Origin: Sphingomicrobium flavum
GTDB lineage: Bacteria; Pseudomonadota; Alphaproteobacteria; Sphingomonadales; Sphingomonadaceae
Reading direction: 5' to 3'
Length of the DNA: 64,000 nucleotides
NCBI RefSeq assembly: GCF_024721605.1
Contig: NZ_CP102630.1
Span: 62,001-126,000, forward strand
Shown here: positions 51,260-60,351 of the stretch, one piece after another
How the letters are laid out: the number at the start of each line of letters is the position of its first letter
Numbering within the stretch: position 1 is the stretch's first letter
Notes under the pieces: generated by a model
The model's input: the letters and a program-made list of their open reading frames with translations, nothing else
Told to the model about the DNA's origin: nothing
The model's database searches: none
Program-made: the position numbers and the translations under genes

Positions 51260-52282
51260 TTGAGCGGACGCTCCCCCCATTCCCCCGAAGCCCGCCGCAA
51301 ACGGCTGGCCGCCCTCCATGCGCGGTTCGGCAGCGATGCCATCCGTAAATTGCGTGAAAGCGAGCGGCCGCTCGAAATCGTGAAGCGCGTCGGCATCGGC
51401 GTCTATAATGACGGCTTCATCCATGCCGGCAACCTGGCTTACGTCTCGCTTCTGGCGCTGTTTCCCTTCATCATCCTGGCGACGGCGGTCGCGACCCTGT
51501 TCGGTCGCGGCGGGGATTCGGAAGCGGCGATCTTCACCATCCTCTCGCGCCTGCCGCCCAATGTCGCCGAGGTGCTGGCCGAGCCGCTGCTGCAGGTCTC
51601 GGACGGACGATCGGGCTCGCTTCTCTGGTTCGGCGCGCTGATCGGGATGTGGACGGCGGCCAGTTTCATCGAGACCATCCGCGAAATCCTGCGCCGCGCC
51701 TATGGCATGAAATATTCGGCACCTTTCTGGGAATATCGGCTGGCCTCGATCGGACTGATCGTTGGCTCGGTCATGCTGCTGATGCTGGCTTTTGCCACCA
51801 GCGTCACGATTTCATCGGTCGAACATATCTTTACCGAATATCTGCCCATTTCCGGCCAGGACGGGCTGGGGCTGGGGCTGTTTCGCCTGATCCCCGCGCT
51901 GACGCTGTTCGGCACCATTTACATCATCATCTTCGCACTGACCCCGCTGCGCTATCGCAAGCGGGGGTGTCGCAAATGGCCGGGCGCGCTGCTGATCACC
52001 TTATGGTGGCTTTTGACCGTGCAGTTCTTGCCGCAGGCGGTCGGGGCGTTCGGCGGCTATGGCCTGACCTATGGCAGCCTGGCGGGCGTGATGGTGGTGC
52101 TGATCTTCTTCTACATCATCGGTTTTGGCGTGGTGATCGGCGCGGAGTTGAACGCGGCCCTAGCGGATGCGGGCGATACCGCGCTAAAGGGCGAGAAATA
52201 TGAGGGGCCCTATTCGGCCGAGCTGGAGGTGGAGGCCCCCGGCGAGGATGAAGACGGCAAGGCAACAAGGGAAGACACATGA
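51260..52282 (+). CDS. YihY/BrkB-family membrane protein
   Basis: 340 residues with six membrane helices. DGFIHAGNLAYVSLLALFPFIILATAVA and the C-terminal GLTYGSLAGVMVVLIFFYIIGFGVVIGAELNA are the family hallmarks. The N-terminal 50 and C-terminal 45 residues are cytoplasmic and charged. Start is TTG 51260, right after the DnaJ stop. Function unsettled; it was once mislabelled ribonuclease BN. It overlaps fabI by 4 nt. Confidence 0.87.
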   Translation: MSGRSPHSPEARRKRLAALHARFGSDAIRKLRESERPLEIVKRVGIGVYNDGFIHAGNLAYVSLLALFPFIILATAVATLFGRGGDSEAAIFTILSRLPPNVAEVLAEPLLQVSDGRSGSLLWFGALIGMWTAASFIETIREILRRAYGMKYSAPFWEYRLASIGLIVGSVMLLMLAFATSVTISSVEHIFTEYLPISGQDGLGLGLFRLIPALTLFGTIYIIIFALTPLRYRKRGCRKWPGALLITLWWLLTVQFLPQAVGAFGGYGLTYGSLAGVMVVLIFFYIIGFGVVIGAELNAALADAGDTALKGEKYEGPYSAELEVEAPGEDEDGKATREDT

Positions 52283-53082
52283 CGGGGATCATGAAGGGCA
52301 AACGCGGGCTCATCATGGGGCTAGCCAACAACAAGTCGCTGGCCTGGGGCATTTCGAAAAAATTGGCGGACGAAGGCGCTGAGCTCGCCTTCTCCTATAT
52401 GGGTGACGCGCTTGAGAAACGGGTGCGCCCGCTGGCGCAGGAACTTGGCAGCGATTTCCTGATCGAATGCGATGTCGCCGACATGGATAATCTCGATGCC
52501 GCCTTTGCTACCCTGAAGCAGCGCTGGGACAGCCTTGATTTCGTGGTTCACGCGATCGGCTTTTCCGACAAGAATGAGCTGCGCGGCAAATATCTCGACA
52601 CCAGTCTCGAGAATTTCCTGATGACCATGAACATCTCCGCCTACAGCTTTGTCGCGGTCGCCAAGCGCGCGAGCGAGATGATGAGCGCGGGCGGCAGCAT
52701 GCTGACGCTGACCTATTATGGCGCGGAAAAGGTCATCCCCCATTATAACGTGATGGGCGTTGCCAAGGCGGCGCTGGAAACCAGCACCCAATATCTGGCC
52801 GCCGATCTTGGCCCCGAAGGCATTCGCGTCAATGCGATCAGCGCCGGGCCGATCAAGACGCTGGCCGCCAGCGGCATCGGCGATTTCCGCTACATCATGA
52901 AATGGAACGAATATAATGCGCCGCTGCGCCGCAACGTTACGATCGAGGATGTCGGCGGATCGGCGCTTTACCTCTTGTCCGACCTGGCTTCGGGCGTGAC
53001 GGGCGAGGTGCTGCATGTCGATGCCGGCTACCATGTCGTGGGCATGAAGGCCGAGGATGCGCCCGATATCACGGTTGAGTGA
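52279..53082 (+). CDS. fabI: Enoyl-[acyl-carrier-protein] reductase FabI
   Basis: 267 residues of the divergent SDR family. GLANNKSLAWGISKKLADEGAELAFSY is the NADH-binding start, GFSDKNELRGKYLDTSLENF follows, and the catalytic Tyr-x6-Lys is in HYNVMGVAKAALE. It reduces trans-2-enoyl-ACP in the last step of each fatty acid elongation cycle and is the triclosan target. Start overlaps the BrkB stop (ATGA 52279-52282). Confidence 0.93.
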   Translation: MTGIMKGKRGLIMGLANNKSLAWGISKKLADEGAELAFSYMGDALEKRVRPLAQELGSDFLIECDVADMDNLDAAFATLKQRWDSLDFVVHAIGFSDKNELRGKYLDTSLENFLMTMNISAYSFVAVAKRASEMMSAGGSMLTLTYYGAEKVIPHYNVMGVAKAALETSTQYLAADLGPEGIRVNAISAGPIKTLAASGIGDFRYIMKWNEYNAPLRRNVTIEDVGGSALYLLSDLASGVTGEVLHVDAGYHVVGMKAEDAPDITVE

Positions 53083-53133
53083 CGCGCGCTTCGGGCGGCG
53101 CGGCGTGACGGGCGCCTTGCCACGTTTAACAGT

Positions 53134-53502
53134 ATGCTGATGGAAAGGCTGCGCGGCTGGGCCCGGCGGCTGAAGCGTGATGCGCTGATCGTCTGGCTGG
53201 CGGCGCGCCATCCTGCAGTGCCGCTTGCGGCCAAGGCGGTGGCGGCGCTGGTCGCGGCCTATGCCTTCAGCCCGATCGACCTCATCCCCGATTTCATTCC
53301 CGTGCTGGGACTGCTCGATGACCTGCTGATCGTGCCGGCGGGACTTTGGCTCGCCTTTCGCCTGATCCCCGCGCCGCTGCAGGAGGAATTGCGCGCGGCT
53401 GCTGCCGGGATGGCGCAGCGACCGGTCAGCCGGGTGGGTCTGATGCTGGTGATCGCCATGTGGGCGCTGGCAGCGCTGCTGGCCTGGCGCTGGCTAGCCT
53501 GA
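53134..53502 (+). CDS. YkvA-family (DUF1232) small membrane protein
   Basis: 122 residues. The DUF1232 core is clear: AAYAFSPIDLIPDFIPVLGLLDDLLIVPAGLWLAFRLIP. One or two further hydrophobic segments follow at the C-terminus. Family function unknown. Its last 9 nt overlap the end of the convergent methyltransferase gene. Confidence 0.85.
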   Translation: MLMERLRGWARRLKRDALIVWLAARHPAVPLAAKAVAALVAAYAFSPIDLIPDFIPVLGLLDDLLIVPAGLWLAFRLIPAPLQEELRAAAAGMAQRPVSRVGLMLVIAMWALAALLAWRWLA

Positions 53503-54231
53503 CTTCCTGCCGATGAGCGTGCCCTTTTCGCCGCCTTTCCACAGGTGGAAGGCGATGTCCGGGTGCATGGCTTTCCATTTGCGCGCGATGAGGCGTTCGC
53601 CCGGACGGCTGGCATCGTCGAGGAGGATCGTGGCGCCCGGTGCCAGGCAGCTGAATAGGGTCTCCGCCGCGCCGCGGGTCATCGGGTGGATGGTCCAGGG
53701 CGGGCCGTCGATCAGCATCAGGTCGACCCCCGGTTCGATCGCGCCGGTATCGTAAAAGAGGCCGGGCCAGCCGCCGGGAGCGGGGGCGAGCGGGGCGTGG
53801 CGAATATGGGCATCGAGGCCATGGCCCTTGAGCCAGTCCGAGGTCTGCGCGACGAATTCGGCATGCTGGTCGTAGCTGGTGAGATGACCGCCGCCCGCCT
53901 TTTCCAATGCTTTGGCGATGATCAGCGAGGAGGCGCCGCATCCGAATTCGACGACGCGCTGCGGCTGTCGTTCAAGGATGGTATCGACGATGAGGTGCAG
54001 GAGGCCGGTATCGGCCTTCCAGCTGCCGAGGTTGGGCAGGGCGTCCTGCGGCAGGCCCAGCCTATCCAGCAGTCGCTGTTTTTCCGCCTTTGATCCGCCC
54101 CGCAGCGATTTCAGCAGGAAGGGCGCGGTGATGGGGGCGAAAAGCGCGAACATCGCCCGATCTTTCCAGCCGACATGCGCGTCCGACGCATGACTCTTCG
54201 GCCAGAACCCGGTCTGCTCGCGCGAGGTCAT
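53494..54231 (-). CDS. Class I SAM-dependent methyltransferase-like protein
   Basis: 245 residues. [21 protein letters not shown] is the SAM-binding motif I, and LMLIDGPP gives a motif II/post-I equivalent followed by [14 protein letters not shown]. Substrate unknown. It overlaps purA by 4 nt (ATGA 54228-54231) and so is coupled to it. Convergent with ykvA. Confidence 0.78.
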   Translation of the reverse strand: MTSREQTGFWPKSHASDAHVGWKDRAMFALFAPITAPFLLKSLRGGSKAEKQRLLDRLGLPQDALPNLGSWKADTGLLHLIVDTILERQPQRVVEFGCGASSLIIAKALEKAGGGHLTSYDQHAEFVAQTSDWLKGHGLDAHIRHAPLAPAPGGWPGLFYDTGAIEPGVDLMLIDGPPWTIHPMTRGAAETLFSCLAPGATILLDDASRPGERLIARKWKAMHPDIAFHLWKGGEKGTLIGRKSG

Positions 54232-55517
54232 TGGGCGAAGGGGTCGGAGACCAGGATGGTGTCTTCGCGCTGCGGGCTGGTCGAGACGAGCGCGACCGGG
54301 CAGCGGATCAATTCTTCGATGCGGCGGACATATTTGATCGCGCGCGCGGGCAATTCGGCCCAGCTCCTGGCGCCGGCCGTCGTGCCTTCCCAGCCCTCCA
54401 GCTCTTCATAAATGGGCTCGACCCGTTCCTGGTCGAGCGCATGGGGCGGGAGATAGTCATATTCCTGATCGCCGATGCGATAGCCGACGCAGATCTTCAC
54501 CTTGTCCATGCCATCCAGAACGTCGATCTTGGTCAGCGCGATCCCGGTGACGCCCGAAACTGCGGCAGACTGGCGCACCAGCACGGCGTCGAACCAGCCG
54601 CAGCGGCGCTGGCGGCCCGTCACGGTGCCGAATTCATGCCCGCGCTCGCCCAGCCGCTGGCCGATCTCGTCATTGAGCTCGGTCGGGAAGGGACCGGCGC
54701 CGACGCGGGTGGTGTAGGCCTTGACGATGCCGAGAACGAAGCCCGCCGCGCCCGGCCCCATGCCGCTGCCCGCACCCGTGGTGCCGGCGACGGTGTTGGA
54801 GGAGGTGACGAAGGGGTAGGTGCCATGATCGACATCGAGGAGGACGCCCTGCGCCCCTTCGAACAGGATGCGCCGGCCGGCACGTCGCGCTTCGTCAAGA
54901 TCGCGCCAGACCGGGCGGGCAAAGGGCAGCACGAAATCGGCGATTTCTTTGAGGTCGTTCAGCAGGCGCTGGCGATCGACCTTGGGCTGGCCGAAGCCCG
55001 CGCGCAGATGATCATGATGCGCGCACAGGCGGTCGATCTGCGGTTCGAGATCATCGAGATGGGCAAGGTCGCACACTCGGATGGCGCGGCGGCCGACCTT
55101 GTCTTCATAGGCGGGACCGATGCCGCGCCGCGTGGTGCCGATCTTGCCCTTGCCCGAAGCGTCTTCGCGTAGCGCATCGAGATCGCGGTGGATGGGCAGG
55201 ATGAGCGGGGCATTTTCGGCAATCCATAACAGGTCGGGTGTGATGGTGACGCCCTGGCCGCGCAATTTCTCGACCTCGGCCTGGAGCGCCCAGGGGTCGA
55301 GCACGACGCCATTGCCGATGACCGACGGGGTGCCGGTGACGATGCCCGAGGGCAGCAGCGACAATTTGTAGACATTGTCGCCCACGACAAGCGTATGGCC
55401 GGCATTGTGGCCGCCCTGGAAGCGCACGACGAGATCGGCGCGGCTGGCCAGCCAGTCGACGATCTTGCCCTTGCCTTCATCGCCCCATTGCGCGCCGATG
55501 ACCGTGACATTGCCCAT
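54228..55517 (-). CDS. purA: Adenylosuccinate synthetase
   Basis: 429 residues. The P-loop-like GDEGKGK at 12-18 in [53 protein letters not shown] and the C-terminal guanine site [10 protein letters not shown] with preceding TKIDVLD are all present. It joins IMP and aspartate with GTP in the first dedicated step of AMP synthesis. Confidence 0.95.
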   Translation of the reverse strand: MGNVTVIGAQWGDEGKGKIVDWLASRADLVVRFQGGHNAGHTLVVGDNVYKLSLLPSGIVTGTPSVIGNGVVLDPWALQAEVEKLRGQGVTITPDLLWIAENAPLILPIHRDLDALREDASGKGKIGTTRRGIGPAYEDKVGRRAIRVCDLAHLDDLEPQIDRLCAHHDHLRAGFGQPKVDRQRLLNDLKEIADFVLPFARPVWRDLDEARRAGRRILFEGAQGVLLDVDHGTYPFVTSSNTVAGTTGAGSGMGPGAAGFVLGIVKAYTTRVGAGPFPTELNDEIGQRLGERGHEFGTVTGRQRRCGWFDAVLVRQSAAVSGVTGIALTKIDVLDGMDKVKICVGYRIGDQEYDYLPPHALDQERVEPIYEELEGWEGTTAGARSWAELPARAIKYVRRIEELIRCPVALVSTSPQREDTILVSDPFAQ

Positions 55518-55659
55518 GCTGAAAATACCCCTTGGAAGTTCGTTCGACGCCTAGGGGGCGGCAGAGGATTCGTCCAGCCTCGACAAGGCGACGATTTGCG
55601 ACAAATGTTCACGCCATGGCATGCGCGGTGCCGCTAGGCTGTCTGCCAAGGAGATGGCG

Positions 55660-56463
55660 ATGATGACGATGATGACGATGATGGCAATGCTGGCATGGGC
55701 CGCGCTAGCGCAGGAGAGCGTCAGCTATGGCGAGCATCGGCGGCAAAGCTATGACTTGAGCGTGCCACAGGCCGCGCAACCCGCGCCGGTGGTCCTTTTC
55801 GTCCATGGTGGGGGCTGGGTTCTGGGTGACAAGAAGAGCGGTGCGGGGCGCAAGGCCGCGCATTTCACCGCGCAGGGCTGGGCCTTTGCGACGACGGGAT
55901 ACCGGCTGGTGCCCGAGGTAACGGTCGAGGAGCAGGCTGCCGATGTGGCGGCGGCGATTGCCGACCTTATCGGCCGCGATGATGTCGATGGCCGCACCCT
56001 GGTCTTGATGGGGCATAGCGCGGGCGCGCATCTCGCCGCGCTGGTGGCGACCGATCCGCGTTATCTCGCGGCCGAGGGACTGGGCATGGACGCGGTGGAC
56101 GGCGTCGTGCTGCTTGACGGCGCCGGCTATGACGTGCCGGCGCGGATGCAAAGCAACGGGCGCGGCGCGCGATTGTTCGCGCGGGTATTCGGCGACGATC
56201 GAGCCCGGCAATGGGCGCTGCCCCCGCAGGCGCATGTGGCCGCGCCGAATGCGCTGCGCTGGCTGATCCTGCCGATCGCCGACCGTTCGGCCAGCAATGG
56301 CCAGTCCAAAGCGCTGGGCGATGGCCTGCGCAGCGCCGGCAATTCGGTGACCATCGCCGCGATGGAAGGCGAAACGCATAGCAGCATCAATCGCGGCTTC
56401 GGCGAACCCGGAGACGAGGCGACGCGGCTGGTCGATGCGATGCTGGCGGACAAGAAGGACTGA
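55660..56463 (+). CDS. Secreted alpha/beta-hydrolase (esterase/lipase family)
   Basis: About 267 residues. Oxyanion motif HGGGW in LFVHGGGWVLGDKKSG, nucleophile elbow GHSAGAHLAAL, catalytic Asp region (LPIADRSASNGQ) and His in EGETHSSINR. It resembles the kynurenine formamidase/carboxylesterase group, but substrate is unknown. The N-terminus is a signal peptide whose coding sequence begins with a nonanucleotide repeat giving several possible ATG starts; ATG 55660 has AAGGAG at 6 nt. Nearer or longer starts at 55654 and 55621 are possible. Confidence 0.83.
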   Translation: MMTMMTMMAMLAWAALAQESVSYGEHRRQSYDLSVPQAAQPAPVVLFVHGGGWVLGDKKSGAGRKAAHFTAQGWAFATTGYRLVPEVTVEEQAADVAAAIADLIGRDDVDGRTLVLMGHSAGAHLAALVATDPRYLAAEGLGMDAVDGVVLLDGAGYDVPARMQSNGRGARLFARVFGDDRARQWALPPQAHVAAPNALRWLILPIADRSASNGQSKALGDGLRSAGNSVTIAAMEGETHSSINRGFGEPGDEATRLVDAMLADKKD

Positions 56464-56531
56464 TCAAGAACGCTTGCATTGCGACGCGATTGGAGCATGA
56501 ATTGCCCATCCATATGATGGGGGAGAAGGCG

Positions 56532-57269
56532 ATGCGTTTCTTGTTTGCGGCCCTGGCATTGGGCCTGGCGATTCCGACCGGTGCGGCAGCGCAGGATTTC
56601 GAGGTCGAGGAAGAGGAAATCGACTTTAACGAAGCCAATATCGTGGTCACCGGAACGCGCATTCGCTCCGACTTTGAAGGCTATAGCGATAGCGTCCCGC
56701 TGGTTGGCTATCAGCGGCAAGCAGATTTCCTGTTGCAGCCGATCCGCATCACCGGCGACACGCGCGACGCCGGGCAGCGCGTGCGCGAGGTCTACCAGAC
56801 CATTGAGCGCTTCCTGCGCGCCGCCAATGCCCAGGGCATCGCGCTGGCTTATGGCGATGTGGTCACGACCGATGTGACCTCGGCCAATGTGCGCGACCTT
56901 CCGCTGCGCGGGGCCGGTCGTCCGGATACGAGCGGCATCACCCTTTATGCCACCACCAAGCTGTCGGAAATGAATGTCGCAACCGCGCAGGAGCGGCTGT
57001 CGGCCTTGATGAACGACTTCAATCCGGTCGGACGCGCACTGGTTGAAAGCGGGGGGAGCCCCAGCCTTTCGATCGTCGGGCCCGACCGCTATCGCCCGCA
57101 AATCGTCGAAGCGGTCGCCGCCGATGCCAATGCGATGGCCGCGCGCTTTGGCGATGGCTATGCGGTCGAGGTGACCGGGCTGGAAGGCACGGTGCAATGG
57201 CAGCGGCGGGGGACGACGGACCTGTTCCTCTACATCCCCTACCGGCTGACCATTACGCCCAAGCCCTAA
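56532..57269 (+). CDS. Secreted SIMPL-like (divergent DUF541) protein, unknown function
   Basis: 245 residues from ATG 56532, with a signal peptide (RFLFAALALGLAIPTGAAAQ). The mature start has an acidic run then NEANIVVTGTRIRSDFEG, which matches the opening of TonB-dependent receptor plug domains; the rest, with paired repeats such as REVYQTIERFLRAANAQGIALAY and QIVEAVAADANAMAARFGDGYAVEV, follows the helix-strand order of SIMPL proteins like that at 43410. No barrel is present, so it is not a receptor. Assignment is tentative. Stop interlocks with serA (57266-57269). Confidence 0.72.
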   Translation: MRFLFAALALGLAIPTGAAAQDFEVEEEEIDFNEANIVVTGTRIRSDFEGYSDSVPLVGYQRQADFLLQPIRITGDTRDAGQRVREVYQTIERFLRAANAQGIALAYGDVVTTDVTSANVRDLPLRGAGRPDTSGITLYATTKLSEMNVATAQERLSALMNDFNPVGRALVESGGSPSLSIVGPDRYRPQIVEAVAADANAMAARFGDGYAVEVTGLEGTVQWQRRGTTDLFLYIPYRLTITPKP

Positions 57270-58840
57270 AAGCGCAGCGGCACGACCTGGCGCACGCCGT
57301 CGAGGGCGCACAGCTTGTCGACGGTGGCCTTGTCGGGCTCGCTGTCGATGGCGATCAGCGCAACCGCGGCGCCGCCGACCTTGCGGCGGCCAAGGTTGAA
57401 GGTCGCGATGTTGATATCGGCTTCGCCCAGCGTGGTGCCCAACTTGCCGATGAAGCCCGGCGTATCGGTGTTGGTGATATAGAGCATGGGGCCGGACAAT
57501 TCGGCCTCGATGCCGACGCCGAAGATGTGGACGAGGCGCGGATTGTTGTGGCCGAACAGTGTGCCGGCGACCGCGCGCGGGCCCTTTTCGGTCTGTGCGG
57601 TGACGCGCACCAGCGTGTGATAATCGCCTTCATGATTGTGCCGCACTTCGGAAACGTCGAGGCCGCGATCCTTCGCCAGTACCGGGGCATTGACCATGTT
57701 CACGCTGTCCGAGTAGCTGCCCATCAGCCCGGCCAGCACCGCGCCTGAAATCGGCTTGATATTGAGCTCGGCAGCATCGCCTTCCACTTCGATGGCGAGG
57801 CTTTCAATCTTGTCGCCCAGCGCCTGGCCGATCAGTTTGCCGAGATTTTCGGCCATGCCCATATAGGGTTTGACGCGCGGCGCTTCCTCGGCGCTGAGGC
57901 TGGGCATGTTGATGGCGTTGGTGACCGCGCCCGTCAGCAGGAAATCGGCCATCTGTTCGGCGACCTGGATGGCGACATTGACCTGCGCCTCCTGGGTCGA
58001 AGCGCCCAGATGCGGGGTGGAAACGAAGCCCGGCGTGCCGAACAAGGGACTGTCAGTGGCAGGCTCGGTCTCGAAGACGTCCAGCGCCGCGCCCGCGACC
58101 TGGCCGCTGTCGAGCGCGTCCTTCAACGCCGCCTCGTCGATCAGTCCGCCGCGCGCGCAGTTGATGATGCGCACGCTTTTCTTGGTCTTGGCCAGCGCGT
58201 CGCGGCCCAAAATGCCGCGGGTCTGATCGGTCAGCGGGGTGTGCAGCGTGATGAAATCGGCGCGCGCGAGCAAAGCGTCGAGATCGACCTTCTCCACGCC
58301 CATCTCGACCGCGCGTTCGGGGGTGAGGAAGGGATCATAGGCGATCACCTTCATTTTCAGTCCCAAGGCACGGCTGGCGACGATCGAACCGATATTGCCG
58401 GCACCGATGAGGCCCAGCGTCTTGCCGGTCAGCTCGACGCCCATGAATTTGGATTTTTCCCATTTGCCGGCCTGGGTGGAGGCATCTGCGGCGGGAAGCT
58501 GGCGCGCCAGCGCGAACATCATCGCGATGGCATGTTCGGCGGTCGTGATCGAATTGCCGAAGGGCGTATTCATGACCACGATACCGCGCTGGGTGGCGGC
58601 AGCGATATCGACATTGTCGACGCCGATACCGGCGCGACCGATGACCTTCAGATTGGTAGCGGCCGAAAGAATGTCTTCATTAGGCTTGGTCGCCGAGCGC
58701 ACGGCAAGCCCGTCATATTGACCGATCACGGCCTTCAATTCTTCGGGGGTCATGCCCGGCTTCTCGTCGACCTCCAGACCGCGTTCGCGGAAGATTTCGG
58801 CGGCGCGGGGGTCCATCTTGTCGGCAATCAGAATCTTCAT
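57266..58840 (-). CDS. serA: D-3-phosphoglycerate dehydrogenase
   Basis: 524 residues, the long form with a regulatory C-terminus. The NAD-binding motif GLIGAGNIGSIVASRALGLK, catalytic Arg in NCARGGLID, Glu and His in STPHLGAST are all found in order; the last 150 residues contain the intervening domain and an ACT-like end (FNLGRRKVGGAAVALIAIDS). It oxidises 3-phosphoglycerate in the first step of serine synthesis. ATG 58840 overlaps the serC stop (ATGA); the frame to 58855 is upstream serC sequence. Confidence 0.94.
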   Translation of the reverse strand: MKILIADKMDPRAAEIFRERGLEVDEKPGMTPEELKAVIGQYDGLAVRSATKPNEDILSAATNLKVIGRAGIGVDNVDIAAATQRGIVVMNTPFGNSITTAEHAIAMMFALARQLPAADASTQAGKWEKSKFMGVELTGKTLGLIGAGNIGSIVASRALGLKMKVIAYDPFLTPERAVEMGVEKVDLDALLARADFITLHTPLTDQTRGILGRDALAKTKKSVRIINCARGGLIDEAALKDALDSGQVAGAALDVFETEPATDSPLFGTPGFVSTPHLGASTQEAQVNVAIQVAEQMADFLLTGAVTNAINMPSLSAEEAPRVKPYMGMAENLGKLIGQALGDKIESLAIEVEGDAAELNIKPISGAVLAGLMGSYSDSVNMVNAPVLAKDRGLDVSEVRHNHEGDYHTLVRVTAQTEKGPRAVAGTLFGHNNPRLVHIFGVGIEAELSGPMLYITNTDTPGFIGKLGTTLGEADINIATFNLGRRKVGGAAVALIAIDSEPDKATVDKLCALDGVRQVVPLRF

Positions 58841-59961
58841 TTGGTTTCTTCCCATGCCCAGTCGAGCCAGGGGCCGAGGGCTTGAATGTCAGCGGTATCG
58901 ACGGTGGCCCCGCACCAGATGCGCAGCCCCGGCGGGGCGTCGCGATAGCCGGCAATGTCATAGGCGACGTCTTCGGCTTCGAGCAGCTTGGTCATGCGCT
59001 TGATGCGATCGGCATCGGCACCTTCAAGCGTCAGGCAGACGCCGGTGCGGCTGCGGATGGCAGGGTCCGCGCACAGGTGATGGAGCCAATCGCGTTCCTC
59101 GACCAATTGGTTCACGGCTTCGGCATTGGCGGTGCAGCGCGCGATCATGCCTTCGAGCCCGCCAATGCTTTCCGCCCACTCGAGCGCGAAGATGGCGTCT
59201 TCGACCGCCAGCATCGACGGCGTGTTGATCGTCTCGCCGCGGAAGATGCCTTCGATCAGCTTGCCATCCTTTGTCATGCGGAACAGCTTGGGCAGTGGGC
59301 GATCGGGGGTGTAGCTTTCGAGCCGTTCGACCGCACGGGGGCCCAGGATCAGCACGCCATGCGCGGCTTCCCCGCCCAATACCTTTTGCCAGCTGAAGGT
59401 GGCGACATCGATCTGGTTCCACGGCAGGTTGTGGGCAAAGACCGCGCTGGTGGCATCGGCGAAGCTGAGGCCCTGCCGGTTGTCGGGAATCCATTTGCCA
59501 TCGGGCACGCGCACACCGCTGGTGGTGCCGTTCCACGTGAACAGCACGTCATGGTGCCAGCCGACCTTCTTGAGGTCGGGCAGCTGGCCGTAATCGGCTT
59601 CCATCACATGGGTATCGAGCTTGAGCTCCTTGGTCGCATCGGTGACCCAGCCCTTGCCAAAGCTTTCCCAGGCAAGCGCGGTGACCGGGCGCTGGCCCAG
59701 CATCGTCCACATCGCCATTTCATAGGCACCGGTATCCGAGCCCGGCACGATACCGATGCGGTGGGTATCGGGCAGTTCGAGGACGGCGCGCATCTTGTCG
59801 ATGCAATGTTGCAGCCGTGCCTTGCCCAGTGCCGAACGGTGCGAGCGCCCGAGGCTTTCCACAGGAAGTTTGTCGGCGGACCAGCCCGGCGGCTTGGCGC
59901 AGGGACCGGAAGAGAAATGCGGCCGCGCAGGGCGCACGGCAGGTTTGTTCGTCACGTTCAT
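58837..59961 (-). CDS. serC: Phosphoserine aminotransferase
   Basis: 374 residues of the alphaproteobacterial SerC type. The start RPHFSSGPCAKPPGWS and SHRSALGKARLQ are typical, and PLP Lys lies in TFSWQKVLGGEAAHGVLILGP. It converts phosphohydroxypyruvate and glutamate to phosphoserine and 2-oxoglutarate, the step after SerA. Upstream is a 390-nt intergenic region. A GGGGAG ribosome site is just before the ATG. Confidence 0.94.
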   Translation of the reverse strand: MNVTNKPAVRPARPHFSSGPCAKPPGWSADKLPVESLGRSHRSALGKARLQHCIDKMRAVLELPDTHRIGIVPGSDTGAYEMAMWTMLGQRPVTALAWESFGKGWVTDATKELKLDTHVMEADYGQLPDLKKVGWHHDVLFTWNGTTSGVRVPDGKWIPDNRQGLSFADATSAVFAHNLPWNQIDVATFSWQKVLGGEAAHGVLILGPRAVERLESYTPDRPLPKLFRMTKDGKLIEGIFRGETINTPSMLAVEDAIFALEWAESIGGLEGMIARCTANAEAVNQLVEERDWLHHLCADPAIRSRTGVCLTLEGADADRIKRMTKLLEAEDVAYDIAGYRDAPPGLRIWCGATVDTADIQALGPWLDWAWEETK

Positions 59962-60351
59962 ACTCCCCTTACAGAGAGGCGCGCCGCGTTGGGACGGCGT
60001 GGCCCACTGACAGTGCTAGTTGATAGGGGAGACGGATGACAGGCTGAATCGCTCCGACATCAGGTGAAAAATTCGCGAACTTCCGCGGATTACCGTTTAC
60101 TTTGCGTTAAATGGTTAACGTATCGCAAGACTATCGTGCGGTTTATCGCATCGATTTGGCATTTCGTCTCTATTACCGGAACAGTTGGTTGAATTGCTTA
60201 ACTTTTCCGGCTCAGTCTCACTCCAGCGACTTCGAGGGGCACATTTTTGGTCGCAGGAGAGCGAGGACGGGGGTCCTCATATTGGGAGTTTTAGTTCGAC
60301 CGCCGCATTTTTAGGCGCGATGGCCGAACTAATAGAGCGGGTGAGGCAAAT
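59962..60351. other. serC-M23 divergent intergenic region
   Basis: This 390-nt gap lies between two divergent genes. It is visibly richer in A and T than its surroundings from about 60070 to 60220. A short palindrome GTTAA-ATGG-TTAAC is at 60106-60119, and a GANTC methylation site is at 60046-60050. I see no riboswitch-like structure or convincing promoter, and no credible gene. Confidence 0.5.

Noticed and set aside
56532-57269. TonB-dependent receptor
   Set aside because: Only the N-terminal IVVTGTRI resembles a plug domain; the protein is too short and has no beta-barrel.
60106-60119. CtrA box in the serC-M23 intergenic region
   Set aside because: The motif is GTTAA-N4-TTAAC; the spacer is far from the N7 of CtrA sites. 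It stays as an unexplained palindrome.
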